Of a stretch of DNA of 64,000 bases, positions 48,630 through 57,717 are shown piece after piece (position 1 is the stretch's first letter; each line of letters opens with the position of its first letter). A program made the position numbers and the translations under genes. A model generated the notes under the pieces. It searched no databases. It saw nothing but the letters and a program-made list of their open reading frames with translations, and was not told where the DNA came from. Source of the stretch: JBGAPI01 sp044221335. Its GTDB lineage: Bacteria > Pseudomonadota > Gammaproteobacteria > Xanthomonadales > Ahniellaceae. Where the stretch lies: contig JBGAPI010000008.1 in assembly GCA_044221335.1 (NCBI GenBank), forward strand, positions 54,679-118,678, in the 5' to 3' direction.

Positions 48630-51623
48630 ATGCGCATCGCTGTCCTGCTGCTGGCGCTGCTCGCGCCGTCCTTCCTTGTCGCATCCCCCGCGATCGCGTC
48701 CACTGACGGCCCGGGAGCCGTCGCCACGGGCGAAAACTTCAGCTGCGCGCTGACCACCGCCGGCAGCGTGAAGTGCTGGGGTGGCAACGGCGTGGGCCAG
48801 CTCGGTGTCGGCAGCTACTCGCCGTCGGCGATCCCGAAGCCGGTGATCGGCGTGGTCGGCGCGACGGCACTGGCTGCCGGGCGCTATCACGCCTGCGCCC
48901 TGATCCAGGACGGGTCCGTGCGTTGCTGGGGCTATCAGGCCTACGGACAGCTCGGCAACGGCGAATTCGGCAATGACCGGAACGTGCCGGTGACGGTCGT
49001 CGGATTGTCCGATGCCGTCGCCATCACGGCCGGCGACTCCCACACCTGCGCGCTGCGCGCCGACGCCTCGGCCGTCTGCTGGGGCTCGAACGGCAGCGGG
49101 CAGCTCGGCAATTTCAGCAACGGCAGCAATGTCCCGCTGGCCGTCGTCGGGCTCGCCGGCGCGACCGCGATCGCCGCCGGTGCGCTGCACACCTGCGCCC
49201 GCCTCGAAAGTTCGAACGTGGTCTGCTGGGGCGCGGGCTCGTCCGGACAGCTCGGCAACGGCAGCTTCGCCGGCACGGCGACGCCGGTCCAGGTCTCCGG
49301 CCTGAACGACGCGAGTGGGATCACGGCGGGCTACCAGCACACCTGTGCGCTGCGCAGCGGTGGCGCGATCGCGTGCTGGGGCGCGGGTAGCTTCGGACAA
49401 CTCGGCAACGGCGGGAACACCGCGGCGCTCGGTCCCACGGCGGTGGTGGGGATCGTCAACGCCACGCGCGTGATCGCCGGCGGCTACGAGACCTGCGCGG
49501 TACGGACCGACGGCACGACCAGCTGCTGGGGTCTCAACAACCTCGGACAGCTCGGCAACGGCAGCATCCGGAACTCCAACGTCCCGTTGCCGGTGGGCGG
49601 AATCACCACGCCGCTCGCGCTGGCGATCGGCTTCGAGCATGTCTGCGCGCTGCAGTCCTCGTCGAAACGGGTGGCCTGCTGGGGCTACAACATCGACGGC
49701 CAGCTCGGCCTGGGCTTCCGCGGACAGTCCGAGTTTCCGGAACCGGCGATGGTGCCGAACGCGACCGGCGTGAGCGCCGGTGTCTACTTCAGTTGCGCGC
49801 GCCTAGCCGACGGCACGGTGGACTGCTGGGGCTACAACAACCGGGGTCAGCTGGGCATGGGCGATCCGAATATCGACTACCTGCCGAACCCGGTCGCGGT
49901 GGTCGGCATCAGCGCTGCAACGGCATTGGCCTCCGGCGATCGCCACAGCTGTGCCGTGGTCGGCGGCGGTGGCGTGCGCTGCTGGGGAGCGAACGAATGG
50001 GGTCAGCTCGGCGACGGCACGATCACCGACCGGGCGAGTCCGGTCGCGGTGTCGGGCCTCGCCAACGCGACCGCCGTCGCGACCGCGGCGAACGCCAGCT
50101 GCGCGGTCCTGGCCAGCGGCACGGTGAAGTGCTGGGGCTCGAACATCTTCGGCGAACTCGGCGACGGCGACTTCGACACCTCACCGACGCCGGTGACCGT
50201 CGCCGCGATCAGCAACGCCGTCGCGATCGGCGCCACCGCGCATTCGTTCTGCGCGGCACTGACGACCGGGGCGGTGAAATGCTGGGGCCGCAACGACCAG
50301 GGCCAGCTCGGTATCGGCGCCGGTCCCAACAGCGCGGTGCCGATCGACGTGCCGAACGTCCCGGAGGTGAGCGCCGTCGACGGCGGCCAGGGCAGCATGT
50401 GCGCGCGCTCCGCGCTGGGGAACACGCTCTGCTGGGGCGACAACACCTACGGCCAGCTCGGCAACGGTGGCATCGGAACGGGCGTTCTTCCGCAGCCGGT
50501 CGCCAACCTCATCGGCGCGAGCAGCATCGGCGTCGGCGGCTACCACGCGTGCGCCGCCATCCCGACGCAGCCGATGAAGTGCTGGGGCTACAACCTGAAT
50601 GGCCAGCTCGGCAACGGCTCGACGATCACCAGTCCGTTGCCGATGGACACGCTCGGCCTGTTCGACGTGAGCGCGATCGCCGGCGGTTCCAGCCACACCT
50701 GCGCGCTGTCGGGGCCGGGCATGGTGCAATGCTGGGGACAGAATCTCTACGGCGGGCTCGGCAACGGCCTGAAGGGCTTCGAACCGCAGGCGCGGAACGT
50801 TCCCGGCAGTCCTTTCGACACCTACACGCTGAACTATCTGGCCGGCGCCGGAGGCAGCATCGGCGGCAACGCGAACCAGGTCGTCGACCGCGGCTACGAC
50901 GGCGCCACGGTGACCGCGATGCCGGCGCCGGGCTATGCCTTCGTCAAATGGAGCGACAACGCGTCCGACAACCCGCGCACCGATCGCAACGTGCAGGCCA
51001 ACGTTGCCGTGAGCGCGTCGTTCTTCAACAGCGCGCCCGTGCTGCAGGAGGTCTCCGCGTACCCGACGAACATCTACGAGTTCGAGGCGACCGAGGTCTA
51101 CGTCACCGCCAGCGACGCCGAGACCAGCGGGCTCGCCTACAGCTACGACTGCGATGGCGACGGCGACTACGAGATCGGCCCGAAGCCCGGTTCCCAGTCG
51201 ACCTGTTCGATGCAGGGCTTGGGTGCGCACACGATCAGGGTGAAGGTGGCGGACCCCGCCGGACTCAGCGTGACCGGCAGCGCCGAGGTCCAGGTCTACG
51301 ATTCTGCGCCGGTCGTGACCCTCGAGATCCCGGCGGTCGTGCTGGTCGGCGAGCCGATCCCGCTCACGGTGACGGCGATCTCGCCCTCGACCGGCAAGTC
51401 CATCGTGACGATCGAAGTCGACTGCCACAATTTTCCCGGGACATTCAACGTCGAATTTTCTGCCCCGACGCCCGCTGATCTCGGCAGCTGCCCCTCGGCA
51501 ACGACCGAGGGCACCCGCGGAATCGCCGTCCGCGCGGTCGACAACGAGCCCGAGACCGGGCAAGCAGTCAGCAAGGGCGTGTCGATCGTGACGGTCGGGC
51601 TGTTCGCCGACAACTTCGAATAG
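48630..51623 (+). CDS. Exported RCC1 twin-propeller protein with LFADNFE tail
   Basis: 997 residues. Signal peptide MRIAVLLLALLAPSFLVASPAIA. Fourteen RCC1 units follow (about 25-720), each with CALxxxGxVxCWGxNxxGQLGNG; each carries two cysteines (CAL and CWG) that could form a disulphide within or between blades. Fourteen units equal two seven-bladed propellers. Next is a divergent InlB-type repeat (NYLAGAGGSIGG..., GYAFVKWSDNASDNP), then PKD/Ig-like segments with YSYDCDGDGDYEIGP, and the tail VGLFADNFE. It is paralogous over its whole length to the partial gene at 61064. Role unknown; RCC1-type propellers usually bind proteins. Confidence 0.9.
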   Translation: MRIAVLLLALLAPSFLVASPAIASTDGPGAVATGENFSCALTTAGSVKCWGGNGVGQLGVGSYSPSAIPKPVIGVVGATALAAGRYHACALIQDGSVRCWGYQAYGQLGNGEFGNDRNVPVTVVGLSDAVAITAGDSHTCALRADASAVCWGSNGSGQLGNFSNGSNVPLAVVGLAGATAIAAGALHTCARLESSNVVCWGAGSSGQLGNGSFAGTATPVQVSGLNDASGITAGYQHTCALRSGGAIACWGAGSFGQLGNGGNTAALGPTAVVGIVNATRVIAGGYETCAVRTDGTTSCWGLNNLGQLGNGSIRNSNVPLPVGGITTPLALAIGFEHVCALQSSSKRVACWGYNIDGQLGLGFRGQSEFPEPAMVPNATGVSAGVYFSCARLADGTVDCWGYNNRGQLGMGDPNIDYLPNPVAVVGISAATALASGDRHSCAVVGGGGVRCWGANEWGQLGDGTITDRASPVAVSGLANATAVATAANASCAVLASGTVKCWGSNIFGELGDGDFDTSPTPVTVAAISNAVAIGATAHSFCAALTTGAVKCWGRNDQGQLGIGAGPNSAVPIDVPNVPEVSAVDGGQGSMCARSALGNTLCWGDNTYGQLGNGGIGTGVLPQPVANLIGASSIGVGGYHACAAIPTQPMKCWGYNLNGQLGNGSTITSPLPMDTLGLFDVSAIAGGSSHTCALSGPGMVQCWGQNLYGGLGNGLKGFEPQARNVPGSPFDTYTLNYLAGAGGSIGGNANQVVDRGYDGATVTAMPAPGYAFVKWSDNASDNPRTDRNVQANVAVSASFFNSAPVLQEVSAYPTNIYEFEATEVYVTASDAETSGLAYSYDCDGDGDYEIGPKPGSQSTCSMQGLGAHTIRVKVADPAGLSVTGSAEVQVYDSAPVVTLEIPAVVLVGEPIPLTVTAISPSTGKSIVTIEVDCHNFPGTFNVEFSAPTPADLGSCPSATTEGTRGIAVRAVDNEPETGQAVSKGVSIVTVGLFADNFE

Positions 51624-51885
51624 CGCGGCCGCGGGCCGCCGGGATGTCGACGCAGGATCCGACGTAAGCCGATTCGAGGCGCCGCGGAGGCTCACCCGCA
51701 GGGCGCAGCCTGAGCGCCATCGCGAGGCGCGTCGGCGGGGAGCTAAGGGCCTGGAATGGATATGCCGATGACCGCATCCGGCCGCAGCGGATCTCCATGC
51801 CGAGCGACGACCACATTCGTCCGCCGAGGTTCGATGGCAACAGGACCCTGGGCATGACAGTGGCCCTGGCATCAGAATCTGCGCG

Positions 51886-52161
51886 ATGAGCCAGTCCATC
51901 GCAACGCTGGTCGGCGCCAGCGCGGGGGCGGTACTGTCGCTCGGCTTCCGCGGCCATCTCGATTCGGGTCTATTTGTCGCCGTGGTCGCTTCGACATTTT
52001 TCGCTCTTGGGCTGAGAGCCATCGTCACGGCGGATATCGAACTTGCCGGGCGCGGAAGATCGCCGCCGACAGTGTTCGTTGGGCTGTCGGCGCGCCTGAT
52101 CGGAGCGCTCATCGCCGCGGTCGCAGGCGGAATCCTCGTTGTCGTGTTGCAAGCGCCGTGA
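51886..52161 (+). CDS. Small hydrophobic protein, hypothetical
   Basis: 91 residues with three hydrophobic stretches (SIATLVGASAGAVLSLGF, LFVAVVASTFFALGLRAIV, LIGALIAAVAGGILVVVL), likely an inner-membrane protein. No family recognised. ATG 51886 has no clear ribosome-binding site; the amino-acid composition is that of a real membrane protein, unlike neighbouring random frames. Confidence 0.5.
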   Translation: MSQSIATLVGASAGAVLSLGFRGHLDSGLFVAVVASTFFALGLRAIVTADIELAGRGRSPPTVFVGLSARLIGALIAAVAGGILVVVLQAP

Positions 52162-52379
52162 CGCCGGCGGATCGCCGGAATCCCGCGGGGTAGCGGCCAA
52201 ACCGGAATGTGCGTTGTCGTCCAGAGCGAGCGTTGGCGAAGGTGACGGGAGACCTCCGCGCATTGCCGTCGGGGCACTTCGACTTCACGCGCCGCGCGAT
52301 GGCGCGCAGGGCGCGCCCCACGGAGCTCCTCGCCGGCGGCCTCGTGTATTTCACATCCTCCCGAACGACGGACGAGCCT

Positions 52380-55064
52380 CTAGGGCGAAATGCGGGACAG
52401 TCGCTCGAAGAAGATCGAGGTGGTGGGATAGGCGGCAGGCAACGCGCTGAACTTGCCGCGCAGTTCCTTGGCCAGGGCGACGGCGGCCGCGTGGTCGCCG
52501 AAGGCCTCGAGCATCTCGGCCTCGGCGACGCGGCCGCGCAGGACACTCGGATTCTTCGCGCCCAGCGCCGCGACCAGCCCGTCGATGTAGGCGGCGATGT
52601 AGCGGCGGGTGTCGGCGTCCCTGTCGCTCGCCGCTAGCCACGCGCGTGCCCGCTTGCCCTCGAGTTGCGTGTAGGGATGCGCCTTCGCCAGCAGCGGCTC
52701 GATCCGGTCCCAGCGCGCATGGGCGCCGGCGAGATCGCCGGCACGCCGGGAGAGTTCCATCGTCGCGACCTCCGACTCCAGCACCTCCTCGTGGCCTTGG
52801 GGCAACTGTGCCGCGCGGGCCGCGAGTGCCGCGGCGACGAGCGGCGTGGATTCCCCGGTACGCCCGAGCCAGGTCAGGAAGCGCGCCAGGTTGTTCTGGG
52901 CGCGCGCGATCGCGAGGTCGCCGGCGGGCAGGGTCTTCTCGCGGATCGCGAGCGACTCCTTGAAGCTGGCGACGCAGCGCTCGGCATCGCCCATGTTCTG
53001 GTAGGCGAAGGCCAGGTTGTTGAGCGTGCGGGCATAGACCGGCGATTCGCGGCCCTGCACCGCGGCATCGTGCTCCAGCACCTTCCGGTTGAGCGCGGCG
53101 GACTCGATGTACTCGCCCTTCTGGGTCAGCAGGTAGGCGAGTTCGCTCTGTACCGAGCTGACCTTGCTGCTGCGCTCGCCGTGCACCTGGAGGCGCTTGG
53201 CGAGCGCGTCGCGCAACAGCTTCTCCGCCTCGTCGAGCCGTTCCTTGCGGCCGTAGACCACCGCAAGTCCCTCGACGGCATCGAGCGTCCTGGGGTGCAG
53301 CTCGCCGTAGTGCGCGCGCAGCGCGGCGACCGTCGGGATCATCTTCGCCAGCGCCGCATCGAGATCGCCACGCTCGATCGCGTTCTGCGCCTGGGCGTAC
53401 CAGGTCGGGGCGAGCACGTGGTCCGGATCGTGCTCGGCCTCCTGCAGCGCGAGGGCACGGACGAGCAGCTTGTCCGCGTCGTCGAACTGGCCGAGCTGCG
53501 CGTCGACGGCGGCGAGCGCGGACAACGCGTCGATGTGGTCGCGCGGTCGGGACAGGGCGTTCGCCTCGACCAGCGCGAGCGCCTCGCGCGCCGGCGGCTG
53601 CGCCTCGGCCACGCGGTCACGGTGCAGCTCGAGCGCCGAGAAATCGATCAGCAGGCGGGCGAGCTGCGCCGGGCGCGGCGGCCTCTGCGCACGCTCGAGC
53701 TCCAGTGCCCGGGCGTACAGCGTCGCCGCCTGTTGCGGCTCGCCGAGGCTCGCGTAGACGCCGGCGAGAACGCCGCCGAGCTGGGCCTGGGTCCCGGGAG
53801 CCGCGGCGAGCTCGCCTTCGAGCCGGTCGCGGCCGCGATCGACCAGAGACAGCGCGGTGGCATCGCGCGCGCCACCCTCGTCGACGTCGGCGCCATGGAA
53901 GAGATCGGTGAGGAATCCCGACACCGCCTGTGCCGCGGCTGCCTCGCGCTTGGCCGCGGCTTCCGCGTCGAGCGCCCGGTTGCGCTGGCTGGCGAGCTGC
54001 CCGCCGAGCACGGCGACCGTCGCGAGAAACGCCGCGCCCGCCGCGAACGCCGGCCAGCGGCGCTGCAGCAGGCGGGTGGCGGAGTAGGCGAGACTGGGCG
54101 GACGCGCGAGGACGGGGCGGCGCTCGAGCCAGCGTTCGATGTCGGCGGCGAGCTGGGCGACCGCGGCATAGCGATCCGCCGGTGCGGCTGCGCGGGCCTT
54201 GGCGACGATCGCGTCGAGGTCGCGCTCGCTGCGGCCCTCGAGCAGGTCGCCGAGGACGACGCCGAGCGAATAGATGTCCGCCGCGGTGCCGACCGACTCG
54301 CCGACGATCAGCTCGGGGGCGGCGTAGCGCGGCGTGTAGGCCCGCGGCGCGGTCTCGTCGCCGGAACGCCCGAGCAGCCGCGCGATGCCGAAGTCGAGCA
54401 GCACCGGACGTCCCGCGGCATCGATCAGCACGTTGGAGGGCTTGAGGTCGCAGTGGACCACGAGCCGGGCATGCGCGAATCCGACCGCCGCGCAGACCTG
54501 CAGGAACAGCCGCAGCGTGGCGTCGCGGCTGAGGCCGGCGTCGCGCACATGCTGATCGAGCGCGACGCCCTCGACGTACTCCAGCACGAGATAGGGCTGG
54601 CCGCGCGGCGTCGCACCGCCGTCGAGCAGCCGCGCGATGTGCGGATGCGACAGCGACGCGAGGATCTGGCGCTCCGCCGCCAGCAGCGCGAGCGCGGTCG
54701 CGCTCGGCGCGCCATGCAGCACCTTCACCGCGGCTCGCTGGTCGTAGTGGCCGTCGCGACGCTCCGCCAGGAACACGGCGCCCATGCCGCCGCTGCCGAG
54801 CGTGCCGACCAGGTTCCAGGGCCCGAGCGTGCTGCCGACGCCGACCTCGGGTTCGGCGGTGGCGGCCATCAGCTCCGGCAGGGCCTCGGCGAGCTTCGTC
54901 GCTCGCGAGGTACGGACCTCGTGGGCGGCGAGCAGCCGGGCGACGCGCTGGCGCAGCGATGCGTCGGCAATGTCCGCGAGTTCGGCTTCGCGCTCGCCGA
55001 CCGGCAACTCGACCAGACGGTCGAACAGCCGTCGGATGCGGTCGAAGTCGCCGGTCTCAAGCAT
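52380..55064 (-). CDS. Membrane Ser/Thr kinase with TPR repeats, partner of ECF sigma factor
   Basis: 894 residues from ATG 55064. The kinase domain (about 82-330) has the glycine loop GSGGMGAV, Lys114 (AAVKVL), catalytic loop HCDLKPSN (Asp206, Cys in place of Arg), DFG at 224-226 and APE near 249. One membrane helix (about 338-356) follows, then a periplasmic or cytoplasmic TPR array (about 440-870) with several TLNNLAFAYQNMGD-like units. An N-terminal 70-residue helical segment with DRLVELPVGEREAELA is typical of kinases encoded next to TIGR02999 sigma factors. Its ATG overlaps the sigma-factor stop by eight bases, so the pair is co-expressed; kinase-to-sigma signalling is likely. Confidence 0.92.
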   Translation of the reverse strand: MLETGDFDRIRRLFDRLVELPVGEREAELADIADASLRQRVARLLAAHEVRTSRATKLAEALPELMAATAEPEVGVGSTLGPWNLVGTLGSGGMGAVFLAERRDGHYDQRAAVKVLHGAPSATALALLAAERQILASLSHPHIARLLDGGATPRGQPYLVLEYVEGVALDQHVRDAGLSRDATLRLFLQVCAAVGFAHARLVVHCDLKPSNVLIDAAGRPVLLDFGIARLLGRSGDETAPRAYTPRYAAPELIVGESVGTAADIYSLGVVLGDLLEGRSERDLDAIVAKARAAAPADRYAAVAQLAADIERWLERRPVLARPPSLAYSATRLLQRRWPAFAAGAAFLATVAVLGGQLASQRNRALDAEAAAKREAAAAQAVSGFLTDLFHGADVDEGGARDATALSLVDRGRDRLEGELAAAPGTQAQLGGVLAGVYASLGEPQQAATLYARALELERAQRPPRPAQLARLLIDFSALELHRDRVAEAQPPAREALALVEANALSRPRDHIDALSALAAVDAQLGQFDDADKLLVRALALQEAEHDPDHVLAPTWYAQAQNAIERGDLDAALAKMIPTVAALRAHYGELHPRTLDAVEGLAVVYGRKERLDEAEKLLRDALAKRLQVHGERSSKVSSVQSELAYLLTQKGEYIESAALNRKVLEHDAAVQGRESPVYARTLNNLAFAYQNMGDAERCVASFKESLAIREKTLPAGDLAIARAQNNLARFLTWLGRTGESTPLVAAALAARAAQLPQGHEEVLESEVATMELSRRAGDLAGAHARWDRIEPLLAKAHPYTQLEGKRARAWLAASDRDADTRRYIAAYIDGLVAALGAKNPSVLRGRVAEAEMLEAFGDHAAAVALAKELRGKFSALPAAYPTTSIFFERLSRISP

Positions 55065-55626
55065 CTTCGAGCGCCGCCTGCACCCAGGCGCGGGCGAAGC
55101 GCAGATCACGCTCGACGGTGCGTGTCGATACCTGCAGGAACTCGGCGATCTCGTCCTGCGCGAGGCCGGCGAAGCAGGACAGGTGCAGCACGTCGGCCGA
55201 GCGGCCGTCGCGGTGGGCCAGCGAGTCCAGCGCCTGGTCGATCGCCAGCACGTCGACCACCTCGGTCCCTGCCTGTTCCAGCGAGTCGGTCAGGGTGACC
55301 GCGACGGCGCCGCCGCCGCGCTTGGCCGCGATCCGGGCCCGCGCGTGGTCGACCAGGATCGAGCGCATCATCAGCGACACGGTCGCGAAGAAGTGCAGGC
55401 GGTTGGTCGCCGCGGGGGCCCGCTCCAGCATCCGGAGCACGGTCTCGTGGACCAGTTCCTGCGGCGTCCAGGTCGGCGTGCCGGGCTGTTCGCCGAGGCG
55501 CGCCCCGGCGATGGCGCGAAGGTCGTCGAGGGTCGCCTCCAGCAGGGACCCGAAGGCGGCTCCGTCGCCGGTCCGCCAGGCGGCGATCAGTTGCGTCAGC
55601 GGGACGGGCCGGGCCGGGATATCCAT
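55057..55626 (-). CDS. ECF sigma factor, TIGR02999-like, kinase-linked
   Basis: 189 residues from ATG 55626. Region 2 includes TPQELVHETVLRMLERAPAATNRLHFFATVSLMMRSILVDHARAR, and region 4 is DVLHLSCFAGLAQDEIAEFLQVSTRTVERDLRFARAWVQAAL with a clear helix-turn-helix. ECF factors of this type lack a classical anti-sigma gene and are paired with Ser/Thr kinases; in Vibrio the related EcfP is activated by phosphorylation by PknT. No anti-sigma gene is present here. It overlaps the kinase gene. Target promoters unknown. Confidence 0.92.
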   Translation of the reverse strand: MDIPARPVPLTQLIAAWRTGDGAAFGSLLEATLDDLRAIAGARLGEQPGTPTWTPQELVHETVLRMLERAPAATNRLHFFATVSLMMRSILVDHARARIAAKRGGGAVAVTLTDSLEQAGTEVVDVLAIDQALDSLAHRDGRSADVLHLSCFAGLAQDEIAEFLQVSTRTVERDLRFARAWVQAALEDA

Positions 55627-55802
55627 CCGACCGACTTTAGCGCAATCGAATCGCGCCCCGGACCCCGGCGGCCCTGTGGCAGCGGGTCGACGCGGCGGCT
55701 GGCGATGCCGCGCGGCGGCGGACGCGGACTCCAGCAGCCGCTGATCCCGGCATCGGCGGCGATCCGCGCCGTTGCCGCGCAGCCACGCTCTAGACTCCGG
55801 GC

Positions 55803-56759
55803 ATGCCGAAAATCCACTTCCTGCCCGACGACCGCTGGGTCGATGCCGTCCCCGGCGAGACCGTCCTCGCCGCCGCACTGCGCTCCGGAGTCCCGCACGT
55901 CCACGCCTGTCGCGGCAAGGCGCATTGCTCGACCTGCCGCATCGAGATCCGCGCGGGTGTCGACGACTGCCTGCCGCGCGGCGATGCGGAGCGCGCGCTG
56001 TCGGATCGCCTAGGTTTCTCTCCGGCGCTGCGCCTCGCCTGCCAGACGATCGCGACCTCCGACCTGGTCGTGCGCCGGCTGGTGCTCGACGACGATGACG
56101 CCGTCCTGGTCGATCAGCGCCGTCGCGATGACGGCTTTGCGGCGGGGGAGGAGCGCGAACTCGCCATCCTGTTCGCCGACATCCGTGGCTTCACCAGCTT
56201 CGCCGAGCCCTTGCCGCCGCACGACGTCGTCCACGTGCTCAACCGCTATTTCCATGTCGTCGGCGCGCCGATCCTCGGCCTCGGCGGCCGGATCGACAAC
56301 TACATGGGCGACGGCGTCATGGCGCTGTTCGGCCTCGACCCGGGCTCGGCCGAGGAGCCGGTCCGCCGCGCCGTCGAGGCGGGGCTCGCGATGACCGCGG
56401 CGATGGACGGCCTCAAGCCCTATCTCGCGAGCGCCTATGGCCGGGACTTCGACATCGGCGTCGGCATCCATTTCGGCGAGGCGGTCGTGGGCAGCATCGG
56501 CGCCATCGGCCGGGAGCGCGTCACGGCGATCGGCGACGCGGTGAATTTCGCCAGCCGGATCGAGTCCGCGAACAAGCATCTGGGGACGCGCCTGCTGGTC
56601 TCGGACGCGGTCCGCGCGGCCGGTCGCGACTGGCTGACGACCGCGCAATCCTTCCGCGTGCCGATCGCGGGAAAGCGCGGCGAGTTCGAGCTGCACGAGG
56701 TCGTCGGCGTGCTTCCGGACACCCCGCTCGTGGCCGGGACATCCCCGACGCTCCCGTGA
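55803..56759 (+). CDS. Ferredoxin-adenylate/guanylate cyclase fusion (class III)
   Basis: 318 residues. The N-terminal 95 residues are a plant-type [2Fe-2S] ferredoxin: Cys36, Cys42 and Cys45 (ACRGKAHCSTC) plus Cys80 (LACQTIA). The C-terminal part (about 117-300) is a class III nucleotide cyclase: LAILFADIRGFTSFAE and NYMGDGVMALFG supply the metal-binding aspartates, and RERVTAIGDAVNFASRIE the ribose/transition-state residues. Such fusions may link cyclic nucleotide synthesis to redox state. It is divergent from the ECF sigma gene. No membrane segment. Confidence 0.92.
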   Translation: MPKIHFLPDDRWVDAVPGETVLAAALRSGVPHVHACRGKAHCSTCRIEIRAGVDDCLPRGDAERALSDRLGFSPALRLACQTIATSDLVVRRLVLDDDDAVLVDQRRRDDGFAAGEERELAILFADIRGFTSFAEPLPPHDVVHVLNRYFHVVGAPILGLGGRIDNYMGDGVMALFGLDPGSAEEPVRRAVEAGLAMTAAMDGLKPYLASAYGRDFDIGVGIHFGEAVVGSIGAIGRERVTAIGDAVNFASRIESANKHLGTRLLVSDAVRAAGRDWLTTAQSFRVPIAGKRGEFELHEVVGVLPDTPLVAGTSPTLP

Positions 56760-56885
56760 TCGTTGAACAGGGTGACCGCCGACGGGCGCGCGAGCGCGCG
56801 TCGAACGCCGGAAGCCGTCGCCGCGTTTCACGGCGACGGCTTCCGGCGGTGCACACCGTGCATGACGTTGACCGGGCGCTTCGGC

Positions 56886-57599
56886 TCAGTGCTTGCCGCG
56901 CGGCAGGTCGAAGACCAGCACCTCGGCCGCCTCGCCGTCGCCGAGCGACAGCGAGCGGACCGCGTCGAGCTTGAGCGCATCGCCCGCCGCGAGGGCGACA
57001 TCGTTGACCGTCAGCGATCCGCGCGCGACGTGCACGTAGATCCTGCGGCCGTCCGCCACCTCGAGTCGGGCGGACTCGCCGCCGTCGAACAGGCCCGCGT
57101 AGAGGCGCGCATCCTGGTGGATCAGGACCGAGCCCTCGCTGCGGTCGGGGGAGGCGATCAGGCGGAGCCTGCCGCGCTTCTCGTCGACCTCGAAGCGCTT
57201 CTCCTCGTAGCTCGGCGCGACGCCGCGGGCATCCGGCTGGATCCAGATCTGCAGGAAGTGCACGTCGCTGGTCGCTGACGGGTTGAATTCCGAGTGCAGC
57301 ACGCCGGTGCCGGCGCTCATCCGCTGCACGTCGCCGGGGCGCAGGGTCGAGCCATTGCCCATCGAATCCTTGTGCGCGAGTTCGCCCGCGAGCACGTAGC
57401 TGATGATTTCCATGTCGCGGTGGCCGTGGGTGCCAAAGCCGGCGCCGGCCTGCACGCGATCCTCGTTGATCACCCGCAGGGGGCCGAATTCGATGTGCGC
57501 CGGGTCGAAGTAGTCGGCGAAGGAGAAGGAGTGGTGGGAGCGAAGCCAGCCGTGGTCGGCGTAACCGCGTTGCGCGCTGCGTCGGATCTCGGTGTTCAT
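56886..57599 (-). CDS. Pirin family protein (YhhW-like quercetinase)
   Basis: 237 residues, bicupin. The metal site is visible in GFGTHGHRDMEIISYVLAGEL and GTGVLHSEFNPS (His, His, His, Glu ligands), and the C-terminal cupin ends in VLVFDLPRGKH. YhhW/pirin proteins bind iron, and some degrade quercetin; others act as redox-dependent cofactors. The gene is divergent from a LysR regulator across a 118-base gap with a clear palindrome, so it is probably the regulator's target. Confidence 0.93.
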   Translation of the reverse strand: MNTEIRRSAQRGYADHGWLRSHHSFSFADYFDPAHIEFGPLRVINEDRVQAGAGFGTHGHRDMEIISYVLAGELAHKDSMGNGSTLRPGDVQRMSAGTGVLHSEFNPSATSDVHFLQIWIQPDARGVAPSYEEKRFEVDEKRGRLRLIASPDRSEGSVLIHQDARLYAGLFDGGESARLEVADGRRIYVHVARGSLTVNDVALAAGDALKLDAVRSLSLGDGEAAEVLVFDLPRGKH

Positions 57600-57672
57600 G
57601 GTGTCCTCCTGGGTTGGAGGCAGACTAGGTCGTGTCGGATGGATAGAAAAGCGCGAATTTGTGGTCGAAACG

Positions 57673-57687
57673 ATTCGATAATCGAAT
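57673..57687. promoter_or_regulatory. LysR-type operator between pirin and lysR
   Basis: ATTCGAT-A-ATCGAAT is a perfect 7-1-7 palindrome containing the T-N11-A core of LysR boxes, in the gap between divergent genes and 31 bases before the LysR start. Confidence 0.65.
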
Positions 57688-57717
57688 AGGATTGACTTCC
57701 GCGATGGAGCTGCCGCG

